Part shown: in pieces, positions 1 to 9,553 of the stretch
Layout of the letters: every line of letters begins with the position of its first letter
Position numbering within the stretch: position 1 is the stretch's first letter
Made by a program: the position numbers and the translations under genes
Assembly: GCA_018136815.1 (NCBI GenBank)
Contig: CM030931.1
Span: forward strand, 8,773,153-8,837,152
Direction: 5' to 3'
Origin: Isochrysis galbana
Taxonomy: Eukaryota; Haptophyta; Isochrysidales; Isochrysidaceae
Length of the DNA: 64,000 nucleotides
The notes under the pieces: generated by a model
Told to the model about the DNA's origin: nothing
Seen by the model: the letters and a program-made list of their open reading frames with translations, nothing else
Databases searched by the model: none

Positions 1-435
1 CCGATCCCCCGGGTCCCATAGCTAATGCCCTAGCCCCGATCTCACACCCCTTCCAGCTTCCCCCCTCGTTCCTCTTTCTTCGGTGTTGGTGTTGGGGACG
101 GCGGCCCATGTGCACTACGTTGGGCCTGGCGCTAGAGGTGGGTCGGGACAGGCCTTTGCTGGCGATCAGTTTTGGTGGTCGGCCAAGGTCCTCGCCATGT
201 GGGGGCCCAGCCAATCGTCTTCCTCCATGGGCTCTTGGTGCCGGGGTGAAGTTCGGTTCTACAGTTCACGTGTTAGCCTTGGTCACTGGTGTCGGACGGG
301 TCGTTCAGTGGCGACCTCTAACGACTCATCATGGTGCTGCTACATGCGCCTTGTGTATGCGCGCCTGCGTGCAAAGACACTCACCAACGATTGACTACAC
401 GCCAGCATCCTTACCAGTGTAAAGATCTACGCTTC
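1..435. other. Intergenic, downstream of the ligase gene
   Basis: Unremarkable mixed-composition sequence. I see no convincing coding frame, RNA gene or repeat. It lies 3' of the minus-strand ligase gene and may hold its 3' UTR. Confidence 0.4.
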
Positions 436-3400
436 TCACGCCGAAGGTGGCGCTGGGCGCCGCCCTTGTATGCGCCACACCTCCCGCTCTCGCCGGCGCT
501 TTTTGCTTTCTTCCCTGTAGCCGGCTGTCCGCGTGCATGCTGCGTGCCATTCTTGTTGGAGGGCATCTAGCCAGGGATCGGCCGCGCACGCCACTGCAGC
601 TGACGTACGATTTGAGTCGGAACGATTCAGGCATGCCCCCCTTCGTGAAGCGGCATCGCAGTAGCCGGGCTGGCGAGTGTCAACCGCAGTAGTGTGATGC
701 GAGGTGGTGCATGCGGATGGGTTGACTCTTGCATTTGCCGGTGGGTCGCCAACCCAAGTGAGCTTGCGCTGAACGTGTTCGGCGTGAACACCGTCGGGGC
801 CGTGAGCGCGGGCGTACGACGCAGTGGAAATGGGGACATGGTGGGAGCTGGCGTCGCAACCAAAAAAAGGCACGCCGTGGTCCAGCCTCTGGCCGAGCGC
901 AACTCGCTCGGCTTGCACAACAGTACCGCTGGCGGTGACGTGCGCCGTGCCAATTCGCTTTTGCGCAGTGGCTTGGCCCGTATAACTGTCACCCTCACAG
1001 GCGGGGAGGATGTTCGCGTTTGACATAGCATCAGGGGCTAATTGACCACAGCCGTCCACGCGGGCGACGGCCGAAGAAGCATCTTCCGCGAGGACGCTCG
1101 ATGTGGCTCCAGACGGCTCTAGGCCACTCCATCGAGCGAGCTCTGCGCCAAAGCCCCTGAGCGGGGAAGCTGCTGAAGCGCTCAGTGCCGACGGCCCTTG
1201 CCGTTTGAGCGAGGAGGGTATGCTTCTCGACTCGCCCGGTGCTGCCGGTCGCAGCGGCGAGGTCGGACTTCGAGGCGAACGGTGCGGCGTGGTGTCACGG
1301 CGTCCGGCTGTCGTTCCGGCGGCCGGCCGCTTGGACGATGGCGCTTCAGGCGATGCGGCCTCCAATGGTGCGCGCTGTGTTACCGCATGGGTGTGCGCGG
1401 GCGCCGCGCACGCAGCCGAACTCAGCCCACCGGCGGGCCTACCGCGTGCAGTGTTACTGTAAGCATTCTCCTTGCAGCTGGGAGAGCGCTGCTCGTGCTC
1501 AGTCACAGGGGACTGCCTGCTGACTATCGCGGAGTTGGAGGCAGGGTGAGACTTTAACAGGCAGGGCGATGGTGCGGGAGGGTCATTGAGCAAACGGTCG
1601 GCTGGCCCTGATGGAGGTGGACACGAATTCGCGATGGTGAGCGACGTCTGCTTCCCAGCTCTAGTGCCTCTTCTGCATGCTGTTGGGGAGCTACTCCGCA
1701 CAGGGCTTGGACGCGACTCGAGGGCAGCCACGACGGCCGAGGCGCGCTCGGCCGCATCGGCCGACGACGGAGCACCATGGGCCAGGCTAGGCGAGCGCTC
1801 ACGTGCGGCTCTTTCAGTCTCATCAGATGGCGAGGTTTCCCCATTGCACACGGAGGACGTCTGACTTTGCGATCTCGTGGCGGGGCGCGGCCACGGGCCG
1901 GTGTGCTCCGCCGCCACGCCACCCATCGCCTGAATCACGCGCCACCTCTCGGCCGATGCGTCGTCGTCGCTCACAACCTCCGTGGCGCGCGCTGCGGCGC
2001 GTTGATACTCATCAGCGCTCATCACCCGCTCCAGAGGCTCACCCCAGCGGATGCGAGTGATGCGCGGATGGCGTAGCTGCAGCGCCTTGGAGCGGTCCGC
2101 GCCTCGCTCAGCCACAAAGCCGCTGCCGAGGAGGTCGACCGCAATGGCGGCGTCTGGGTCGCGAAGCGCGACGTGCAGCCGCTTGTCCTCGGAGGTTGGC
2201 GCGCCAGCGAGCCAGGCGGGGGGTGCCGCCTGCCTGGGCAGACGTGCCATGAGCCCAGCGCCCAGGCCGGCGCCACCGAGGAGGCGGGCGTCCAGCCCCT
2301 TCCTCGCCACGTCGCTCAACCCGCACTCGACGTTGAAGAGGAACTTGAAGCGCACGACGCTGCCGCTGCCAGCAGCGGTGACGGCGACGGCGTACTCGCC
2401 GAGCGCGCCCGCGCGCCCGTTCTTGCCCCAGCGCGCACCTACGATGGCGGCCGTCACCTCGTCCCCCAGGCCCTCGATGCGGTCGTGCTTCAGCTTACCC
2501 CAGCGCGACCGCTGGTTCGGCACATAAGGCGAGTCGGCCGCCTTGAGCATCAGCCCCTCCTCGCGCCGCAGCCGCGACTCGGCGAAGAGGCGGGCGATGA
2601 TGGCTGTGTCGCGCGCCAGGACGTGTTCCGCGGGCGCCACAGAGACAAAGTTGCGCAGCGGCGTCACCGCCTCGTGCAGCGCCCGAAGCCGGCGTGTGAG
2701 CGGCGCGCGACGCGCGAGGAAGTCGGCCCCGTCGAGCTCGATGCAGTCGAACCAAACGAGCACAAAGTGGCGCGCACCGCCAAGCGTGCGCGCTTCGAGA
2801 AGGCCGTCGCCGCGCTCCTGCAGGCCCTGCACCGTGCCAAAGGGCTCGACCGCGCCTTCCCGCTCATTGTAGACGAGAATCTCGCCGTCAAGAATGCACG
2901 AACGCACGGGCGGGCGGCGCGCCTCGGCGGCGTGCGCCACCGTCCACGCGCGCCGCAGGTAGTCGGACGCCTCGGCGCTGGGCCGCTCCTGCACACGGAG
3001 GCTCAGCCGGATGGCCTCGAGCGCGAGTGCGCGACTGCCTGTCGAATCGCGGCCGCCGCGCGAGAAGACACGCACCTGCGGTCGGCCGTGCACGTCGTGC
3101 CACACGTGCAGCTGGATGCGCTCGCCGTCGTGCTTGGTCTGCAGCAGTAGCACGTCGTCCGGCTCGAGCGCGAGCTCCTTGCGCAGCGATGAAAGCTTTC
3201 TGATGGGGTGCGCGAGCATCACGTGGATGTAGCGCCCGTGGCAGATCCGCGCACGCAGCGGCCATGCCTCCGGCTCGCACAGCGGCAGCGCCGGCGGGCT
3301 GGAGCTGAGAAGCAACCACGCGCGCTCCGCGCGCCGACAGAGCTCTGGAAGGTCGAGCCGATGCAGAAAGAAGGTGTACATGCCGTCGTACCAGTCGCCG

Positions 3401-4223
3401 GGGTGCGCGCCCTTGAAGCCAGGGCAGAAAGCCTCCATCAGCGTGCGCGGCCACTCGACGCGCGCATTTCCGCATCTGAGAGGGGGCGCGCGGGGCGCGC
3501 GTGTTGGCCGGGTTTTGTTGGCTTGCAGCGCGGCGGCGACGGCACAGCCCACCTCGAGAGCAGTTGCATGTCACGTAGGATGATGCGCACGAGCCACTTG
3601 GCCTCCAAGGGGCTGCAACGGCTGAGCAGCGTGCGCAGGATGGGGAGTGCGGGGCTGCGGTCCTCCCACCCTTTCCGTGCACCGCTCACGCCGCCAGCCG
3701 CCCGCGGCGCGCACTGACGGTGCACCGCGGGGCCAACCGCCGCAAGCTCGTCGAGCGCAAGGTCAAGCTCGCGCAGCGTGAGAGGCCGTCCGGAGATGCC
3801 ACCCGCGCGCTCGGGCACGCGCGCCGCCAAGACAGCGCGCACAACGAGAGAGAGATTGCCCTCTTCCCTCCTCGTCCGACGCCCACCGCCGCCCGCTCGC
3901 TCCCTCCCTTCCGTCGGCTCCGTGGTACCTCCGGCGGCGTTGGCTCCTCTCCACTCCTTTAGCCTCTCTGCGTCTGTCGACCGGTGGGAGAGGCCGAGCG
4001 CACTCGTTACGAGTGAGGCCAGACGTTGCTCTGCGAGAGAGTAGGTCCTGGCGGCCTCGAGAGGAAGGAGAAGGCGGAAGAGGGGGAGGGTTCCCGAGGA
4101 GAAGGAGTGGGCTGGCTGAGTGTGGAGCCACTGGGAGAGGGTGGAGAGGTGGGAGGAGGGAGGGAGGGCCTCGAGAGAGTCAAGGAGGCGTGCGAGGGAG
4201 TGGAAGGGGAGGGTGGAGGCCAT
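436..4223 (-). CDS. ATP-dependent DNA ligase, ligase IV-like, two exons, no visible BRCT
   Basis: Predicted nick-sealing enzyme of the nucleus; ligase IV acts in non-homologous end joining. Exon 1 is 4223..3553 and exon 2 is 3475..436. A 77-nt GT-AG intron joins them in frame (AG|A codon), giving about 1236 aa. The N-terminal helical domain contains LEAKWLVRIILRDMQL (about 201-216), close to LEQKWLIRMIIKD of ligase IV. The nucleotidyltransferase core shows motif I KHDGER (Lys about 338), motif III LDGEI (about 419), motif IV EGLMLK (about 530) and motif V WGKLKHD (about 549). It is followed by a GLGDEV..IVGARWGK block typical of the ligase IV OB-fold. From about residue 740 onward the protein is Ser/Pro/Ala-rich and apparently disordered, ending near KKRRRER, a plausible nuclear signal. 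Ligase IV normally ends in two BRCT domains; I see none. They may be lost or encoded in unrecognised exons. The start is the first ATG before the conserved N-terminal helices. Confidence 0.88.
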
Positions 4224-4905
4224 GGGAGGGGGAAGGGGAGGGGGGAGGGGACGGAGCGGGGGAGGAAGAAGAGTTGGCGTGGGAACGAGTCCTCCCTGGA
4301 AGAGTTGGCGGTCGGGGGTCCGGAGAAGTTGGTGTTGTGCGGGCGTTTAAAAAAAAACCTCGTACAAAGATGGGTCAGTATTGAGTATTGCAAGAGCCTC
4401 CTGTGCTGTCTACAGTCTACAGTTTACGATACAGCTGCTGATCTGGCCACAGTTGAATATACTTTTTCCAATGAAGCTATGCTAGGTGGATGTGCTCTTC
4501 TTCTAAAACAAGTCAAACCACTACCTCCACCTCTACCTCTGCCTATTTCCTATATCATATAGCTATATCCTATATTCGATGTATTTTGCGGCCGAGTACA
4601 AGGACAAGGAAGGGTGCGCAGTGCTTGGTGCTTGGTACACACACAACATCCCCGGCATGGTGGAGTGGCTCTATCTGTATCCCACAGCGAGTCTGCAAGT
4701 TGAGCAGGAAGTAAGACTGTGAATATAGACCAAAAGCGTTCAATTATCCCCATCCCTGCTGACACCTTTCATTGTCACCTGGAGGTTACTTGAGTCAACT
4801 TGACACTTCACATGTTGAAACACACACGTGGTCTGACTCCATTCACTCGATTTGGGGCAGGGTGGATATATCGTTGAAATCACGATATCTCATGATATCC
4901 CATGT
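4224..4905. other. Intergenic, ligase 5' side
   Basis: Purine-rich (plus strand) sequence up to about 4340, then AT-richer DNA. It presumably contains the ligase promoter, but I see no defined element. A short palindrome (GATAT-CTCATG-ATATC) lies near 4885-4900, just before the retrotransposon boundary. Confidence 0.35.
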
Positions 4906-5062
4906 TTGTCAGAGCAAGGCTCATCTCACTCTTGGAGATGGCCTGCGAGGGCGCGCCGGCAGCTAGCGCGGAATGCGGTTCTTGCGGGGAGCTCATGGAG
5001 CTTTCCTCGGGGGTGACTACGGGCATGGTGATCGACGCACGACGCACGACGCACGGAGGGCG
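4906..5062 (-). repeat. 157-bp direct repeat, copy 1 (gag start fragment of the gypsy element)
   Basis: Base-for-base match, by eye, with 17415..17571 in the same orientation. It corresponds to the first 14 nt upstream of the gag ATG plus the first codons of gag. In element order it lies downstream of the LTR, as the start of a second, truncated unit. Confidence 0.9.
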
Positions 5063-6307
5063 CGGAAGTGTGGAAGGAGGCTTGTGGGAGGTGGTGGCAG
5101 GCGACTGGGGGTGGCTCAGGCGCGTGCTTGACTTGTATTGACTCGTTGACTCGGGGTATAGACTCGGGAACTCGGGGGGACTCGCTTGGGAACACGGTGG
5201 GACTCGACGAAGTTGCTACAAAAACACTCACAAGAAACCCAAACCCCAACGACCTTGGGCTCAGAAAACTAACGTAAACACTCCGGAATCATAAGATAAA
5301 CAAACCCCTCCCCGCGCGGCGAAGGCTGAAGTCGCGATCGCTCGTCATGCGCGAAGAAATACGGAAAGAGAGCGCAAAACTACGCAAACGAAGGGTTCGA
5401 ACTATCGTTAAAGTGAAACTCGTCCGCTGAAGCCAACGCGGAGGGTCGAGGAGAGATCGAAAATCGCGCCGGGGGAAGAAGGCGATGTGCGGAGAGACCT
5501 TCTAGACAAGCAACGAGCAAGGGGCGACGAAACAAGACGCGAGACGCGAGGCGCGTGCCATTCGTTCTTCCTTTCTTTCACCGAAAACGCGGCGAAACTA
5601 AGGTTAAACATCGGTACCCCCTCCGCGAGAATCGCGAAGAAGAACGGACGAGATGGAGGCAATCATCGAAGGAATCGCGAGAGGGAGGAATCGAAGCGAG
5701 GGGGGGGAAACAGCGCGCGCGGGGGGGGGAACGAACGACGGCCGGAGGAAACGAACCGCGCGCGGAGGAGAAGAACCTCGCGCGGGGGGGGAATAATATA
5801 ACGGCCGGAGGCGACGGATGGCACGCCGAGAGGAAGAACCTGCCGCGGGGGGCGAGGGACCGAGGGCACGGCGGGGCAGCGTGGGAGGGCGCGAGGGTGA
5901 TCTCGGAGCGAGATCGCGTCCTTTCCCTCGCGGAGCGCAGAGAGACCCCCACGGAACATCCTGGGACCGGAGAATGTTTTGGACGAAACTTCCCTCCGTC
6001 GGCCGAGGAGAGGAGGACGGAGAGAGAGAGAGAGAGAGTCTCGCAGAGCGACTGCAGAACGAGAAGTCGAAGTCATGCCGGTTTATTACCTTAAACGAGC
6101 CAACAATTATAGTAACAGCAAAAACAAAATTCGAATCGCAAATTTCGAGACCAAAATCTGCAAACCTGGACTTGAGACCATGGGGAATCCGAATCTGTGT
6201 GTCTTGTGCGTCAGTGGCAACACGGGGAACTGTTCAATTGTAATTGTGAGCGCGTACCTTACACGAATATTCATGCCTACAGCCTTCAGGTGGGCAGGAA
6301 TACAACA
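5063..6307 (-). repeat. LTR plus 5' leader of the gypsy element
   Basis: On the minus strand the LTR begins TGTTGTATTCC at 6307, directly after a G-rich polypurine tract, as expected for a 3' LTR. The sequence then runs through a purine/pyrimidine-biased stretch into leader and a gag start at 5062. The inner LTR boundary and primer-binding site could not be located, because no second LTR is in the window for comparison. No gene is visible here; open frames in the purine-rich part are composition artefacts. Confidence 0.6.
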
Positions 6308-6325
6308 CCCCCCGACTTAAATCGA
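6308..6325 (-). other. Polypurine tract of the gypsy element
   Basis: On the minus strand an A/G-rich stretch ending in GGGGGG sits immediately before the TGTTGTA start of the LTR. This is the expected position of the plus-strand priming site in reverse transcription. Confidence 0.7.
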
Positions 6326-6571
6326 GACGTCTCCCGATGTCGAGCCAAGAGAGTTCATTTAACCATACGAGACGAGAGACCTAGAGGAGGAGGATTAACC
6401 CATGGATCCAAAGCGAGCACAAAATCGGCAGCTTAGCGCGGCGGCCCCCGATTTCGTACGCCACGTCCTACCACGTTCTCCCTTTTACAGGAGTTTTGCT
6501 CGGGCAGTTGCGCTGGGTCAGGCGCTGACGCGACGCTAATCATCCACTTCCGGTCGACTTAGCACTTAGCG

Positions 6572-9553
6572 CTACGAACGTGAACGAGAACGGGTACGAC
6601 TTGAAGGCAGATCAGGAGGAATACGATTTGACTCTTGAACTCGACGTGGAACTTGATTAGACTGGGGACTTGAACTTGGACTTGAAGAGGAGTCTACAGC
6701 GGAGTGAGCTTGGGGTTGAACCGGACGGCGGTCGAAAGTGGTGTCGTACGACTCAACTAGATCAGCACAACGCCGAAGCAACTCAATTCGAGACTCCCAA
6801 GTAGCTTCAGAACGAGGATAGCCGCGCCATTTGACGAGATACTTGAATGAAACTCCATCGCCCTTGCGATCGAGTAACTCTTCGACCAAGTACTCATCTT
6901 CAGCGAGCGGAGACGAATCGGTGACGGTAAAGTACGGACGAAGATTGGAAATGTGAACTTCATCCTTGACTTGACGATTTTCGAGATCGCGTAGACGGTA
7001 GCGAGTAGCCGAGATGGCTTCTTCTACTCGGTAAGGACCGGAGTAGAGGTATTGAAGTTTGTTGGCGTGGCCAGGGATTCGACGACAAACTCTGTCTCCT
7101 TGTTTGAAGGTAACACCGAGTTTAGACTTTTGAGAGGCGGAGCGCATCGATTCACGTTGGGCTTCTTGAGTACTTTCGAGGGCGGAACGCCACGACTCGA
7201 GAAGCTTCTTATTGAGCTCGGTGGCGTAAGTGACGGCATCGGACGGAGGCCTAGATGGAAGCAACTCAAGAACAGGAGCAGGGTCAGCAAGTTGAGCTGG
7301 AAGACGAAGCTCCCGACCAAACAAGATAGCCGCGGGTGACTTGGGTACGACGCGACCGGCGGTCGCTCGCATAGACATGAGAAGAAACGGAAGGTGATCG
7401 ACCCAATGGGCGCCGCCTTCATTGGAGACTCGAGTCATCGTGAGGAGAGTTTGTTGAGCTCTTTCCACTAGCCCTACGCCTTCGTGGCGATAGGCTTCAG
7501 TAGTGCTCAAGTCCGTGCCGGTCGCTTTGAGAATTAGGTCCACTAATCGAGAGCAAAGATTCGAGCCGGCGTCGGTTCGAAGTTGGCGAGGGACTCCATA
7601 ACGAGATACGATGAGACGCATGAAGACGTCTAGACATTTCGCGGACGAGGGGTTACCGTTGCAAGGCTCAGCTTCAATCCAACGAGAGAGAGAATCGACG
7701 AAAACAATCAGCTTGTCAAAACCGGAGCGGCCGGATACGAAATCGTGAGTGGGCGCCATCGAAAGAATATCGCAATAGACGACGTCGAAAGGATAAGATC
7801 CGATGGAAAGACCGGATGGATGGGCGAGCGGTCGCGGTAACGGTTTGCCAAGAGTGCATTCGTGGCACTCTCGAACGTATTCCGATACAGAGGCGGACAT
7901 GCCAGGCCAGTACACTCGAGTACGAAGTAGGGTAGACATCCTTGTCGCACCTGGGTGACCAAGGTGGTCATGGTAGGCGCGGAGGTACGTGTCACGAAGG
8001 GACTCCGGAATGTATAAACGAAGAGGAGCCTCTTCCTCTTCCGCTTCTGAGGAGCGGTAGTAGAGTAGGCCATCGCGAAGGAGGAATCGGGAACTTTTCT
8101 TCGACGACGAGCTAGAGTCAATCGAAGAGGAAGCTTTCGGAAGGATCGACTCGACTTCAGAAAGGATCGAGCTGGCGAAATCGTCGGTAGAGAGCGCTTG
8201 ACGTAATTCGTCGGCATGAGGCACGCCCACATCGAGATACGAGGAGGTAATCGACTCCGAAGATTCCGATGCTTGACGAGCGAGCCTATCGCTTGCTTGT
8301 TGGCGGCGAGCGGTGAGGGTGGATGAAGTAACCGCGGCGGCGACTATGTCGTGAATTTCAGAAGAATCGAAAGAATGGGCGTCACTCTCCTCGAGATGGA
8401 GAGGATCGTGATCAGGCTCGAGAGCAACTAAGCGGGATAAGCCGTCGGCGTCCCAGTGAGTGACTCCAGGTTTGTGCACGACGTCGAATCTATATTCGGC
8501 TAGCTTTAGGACCCATCGCATGAGGCGCGAGGCTGGACCACCGGTGACTTGATCTTTCATCGTGTGAAGCCAGCGCAAAGCTGAATGGTCTACGACGAGG
8601 GTGAAGTGGCGACCCCAAAGATAAGGCCTCCAATTTCGGATCGATTCTAGCGCTGCTAGAAGTTCGATTTCAGTGACTGTCCAATGGCGCTCAGCCGGAC
8701 TCAAGCTACGACCGTAGTATGCAACGACGCGCTCTCTCCCTTCGTCGTCTTTTTGGGCGAGGACGCCGGCGATGCCGAGCTTGCTAGCACCGTCGGTTTT
8801 AACGAGGAAAGGACGGTCGTCTCGAGGAGGTGCAAGTACGGGTTCTTCACAGATAGCTTGCTTGAGATCTTCGATAGCCTGTCGACAGGCTTCTGTTTGC
8901 GACTCGACCGGGACGTCGCACCCTTTCCGCGTGAGAGCGGTTAACGGCGCCGCACGGATCGCAAAACGACGGATGAAACGGCGGTAGTAGGAGCACAATC
9001 CAAGGAACGAACGGACGGCTTCGATCGAGTTGATTTGGGTTGGGTCGATTTTCGAGACAGCTTCCACTTTCTTGGGATCCATCCGAAGACCTTCACGCGA
9101 AACAACGTGGCCGAGATATTCAGCCGAGGTGGCAAAGAAAACGCATTTCGACATCTTGCAAGTGAGGCCCGCCCAGATGAGACGTTCCAAGACAAGATCA
9201 AGACGGTGTAACATTTGTTGGAATGACGACTCTTCCCTGGCCTGCAGCGAGTCACCTACACCTGTCGACCAGGCGCCGACATCATCCAAGTATGGCATAC
9301 AAATCTCCCATGCCAGCCCACCGAGAACGGCGTCCATGAGGCGGCACATATACGAGGGGCCGGATTGAACACCGAAAGGCAAGTAATTGAACTCGTACTT
9401 GCCGCGATGAGTAGTGAACGCGGTGATATGTTTATCGGATTCTTTGATCGGTATACCCCAGAAACCAGATGCCAGGTCCAGGGTGCAAAGGAATAGAGAA
9501 TCGAGGTTGCCTTGACCGGACGACAATCGGTCGATGGCTTCTACCGTGAGGGG
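6572..9553 (-). CDS. pol: Gypsy Pol, C-terminal part: RT, RNase H, integrase, chromodomain
   Basis: Continuation of the RT that starts in the preceding frame. The first residues in this frame are PLTVEAIDRL. RT shows LDLASGFWGIP and the YLDD active site. RNase H shows LVKTDGASKLGIAGVLAQ, TEIELLAAL, VVDHSALRW and the closing HWDADGLSRL. Integrase has an HHCC zinc finger (AYHDHLGHPG ... CHECTLGK) and a DDE core (VDSLSRW, LRTDAGS, then EGVGLVERAQQ). A chromodomain follows (VEELLDRKGDGVSFKYLVKWRGY ... TWES), expected to bind modified histones and direct integration. The tail is Ser/Arg-rich and ends at 6572. The frame is joined to the upstream frame only by a -1 shift or one inserted base at the run of four G (plus strand) at 9550-9553. 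Confidence 0.92.
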   Translation of the reverse strand, partial: PLTVEAIDRLSSGQGNLDSLFLCTLDLASGFWGIPIKESDKHITAFTTHRGKYEFNYLPFGVQSGPSYMCRLMDAVLGGLAWEICMPYLDDVGAWSTGVGDSLQAREESSFQQMLHRLDLVLERLIWAGLTCKMSKCVFFATSAEYLGHVVSREGLRMDPKKVEAVSKIDPTQINSIEAVRSFLGLCSYYRRFIRRFAIRAAPLTALTRKGCDVPVESQTEACRQAIEDLKQAICEEPVLAPPRDDRPFLVKTDGASKLGIAGVLAQKDDEGRERVVAYYGRSLSPAERHWTVTEIELLAALESIRNWRPYLWGRHFTLVVDHSALRWLHTMKDQVTGGPASRLMRWVLKLAEYRFDVVHKPGVTHWDADGLSRLVALEPDHDPLHLEESDAHSFDSSEIHDIVAAAVTSSTLTARRQQASDRLARQASESSESITSSYLDVGVPHADELRQALSTDDFASSILSEVESILPKASSSIDSSSSSKKSSRFLLRDGLLYYRSSEAEEEEAPLRLYIPESLRDTYLRAYHDHLGHPGATRMSTLLRTRVYWPGMSASVSEYVRECHECTLGKPLPRPLAHPSGLSIGSYPFDVVYCDILSMAPTHDFVSGRSGFDKLIVFVDSLSRWIEAEPCNGNPSSAKCLDVFMRLIVSRYGVPRQLRTDAGSNLCSRLVDLILKATGTDLSTTEAYRHEGVGLVERAQQTLLTMTRVSNEGGAHWVDHLPFLLMSMRATAGRVVPKSPAAILFGRELRLPAQLADPAPVLELLPSRPPSDAVTYATELNKKLLESWRSALESTQEAQRESMRSASQKSKLGVTFKQGDRVCRRIPGHANKLQYLYSGPYRVEEAISATRYRLRDLENRQVKDEVHISNLRPYFTVTDSSPLAEDEYLVEELLDRKGDGVSFKYLVKWRGYPRSEATWESRIELLRRCADLVESYDTTFDRRPVQPQAHSAVDSSSSPSSSPQSNQVPRRVQESNRIPPDLPSSRTRSRSRS

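Noticed and set aside
2173-3150. Long plus-strand open frame opposite the ligase
   Set aside because: It is antisense to ligase motifs on the minus strand; its Ala/Arg/Leu-rich composition is typical of GC-rich shadow frames.
5385-5405. B-box-like GGGTTCGAACT
   Set aside because: No cloverleaf can be drawn around it.
5487-6094. Arg/Glu/Gly-rich open frames on both strands
   Set aside because: Purine-rich LTR/leader DNA; composition-driven, no domain.
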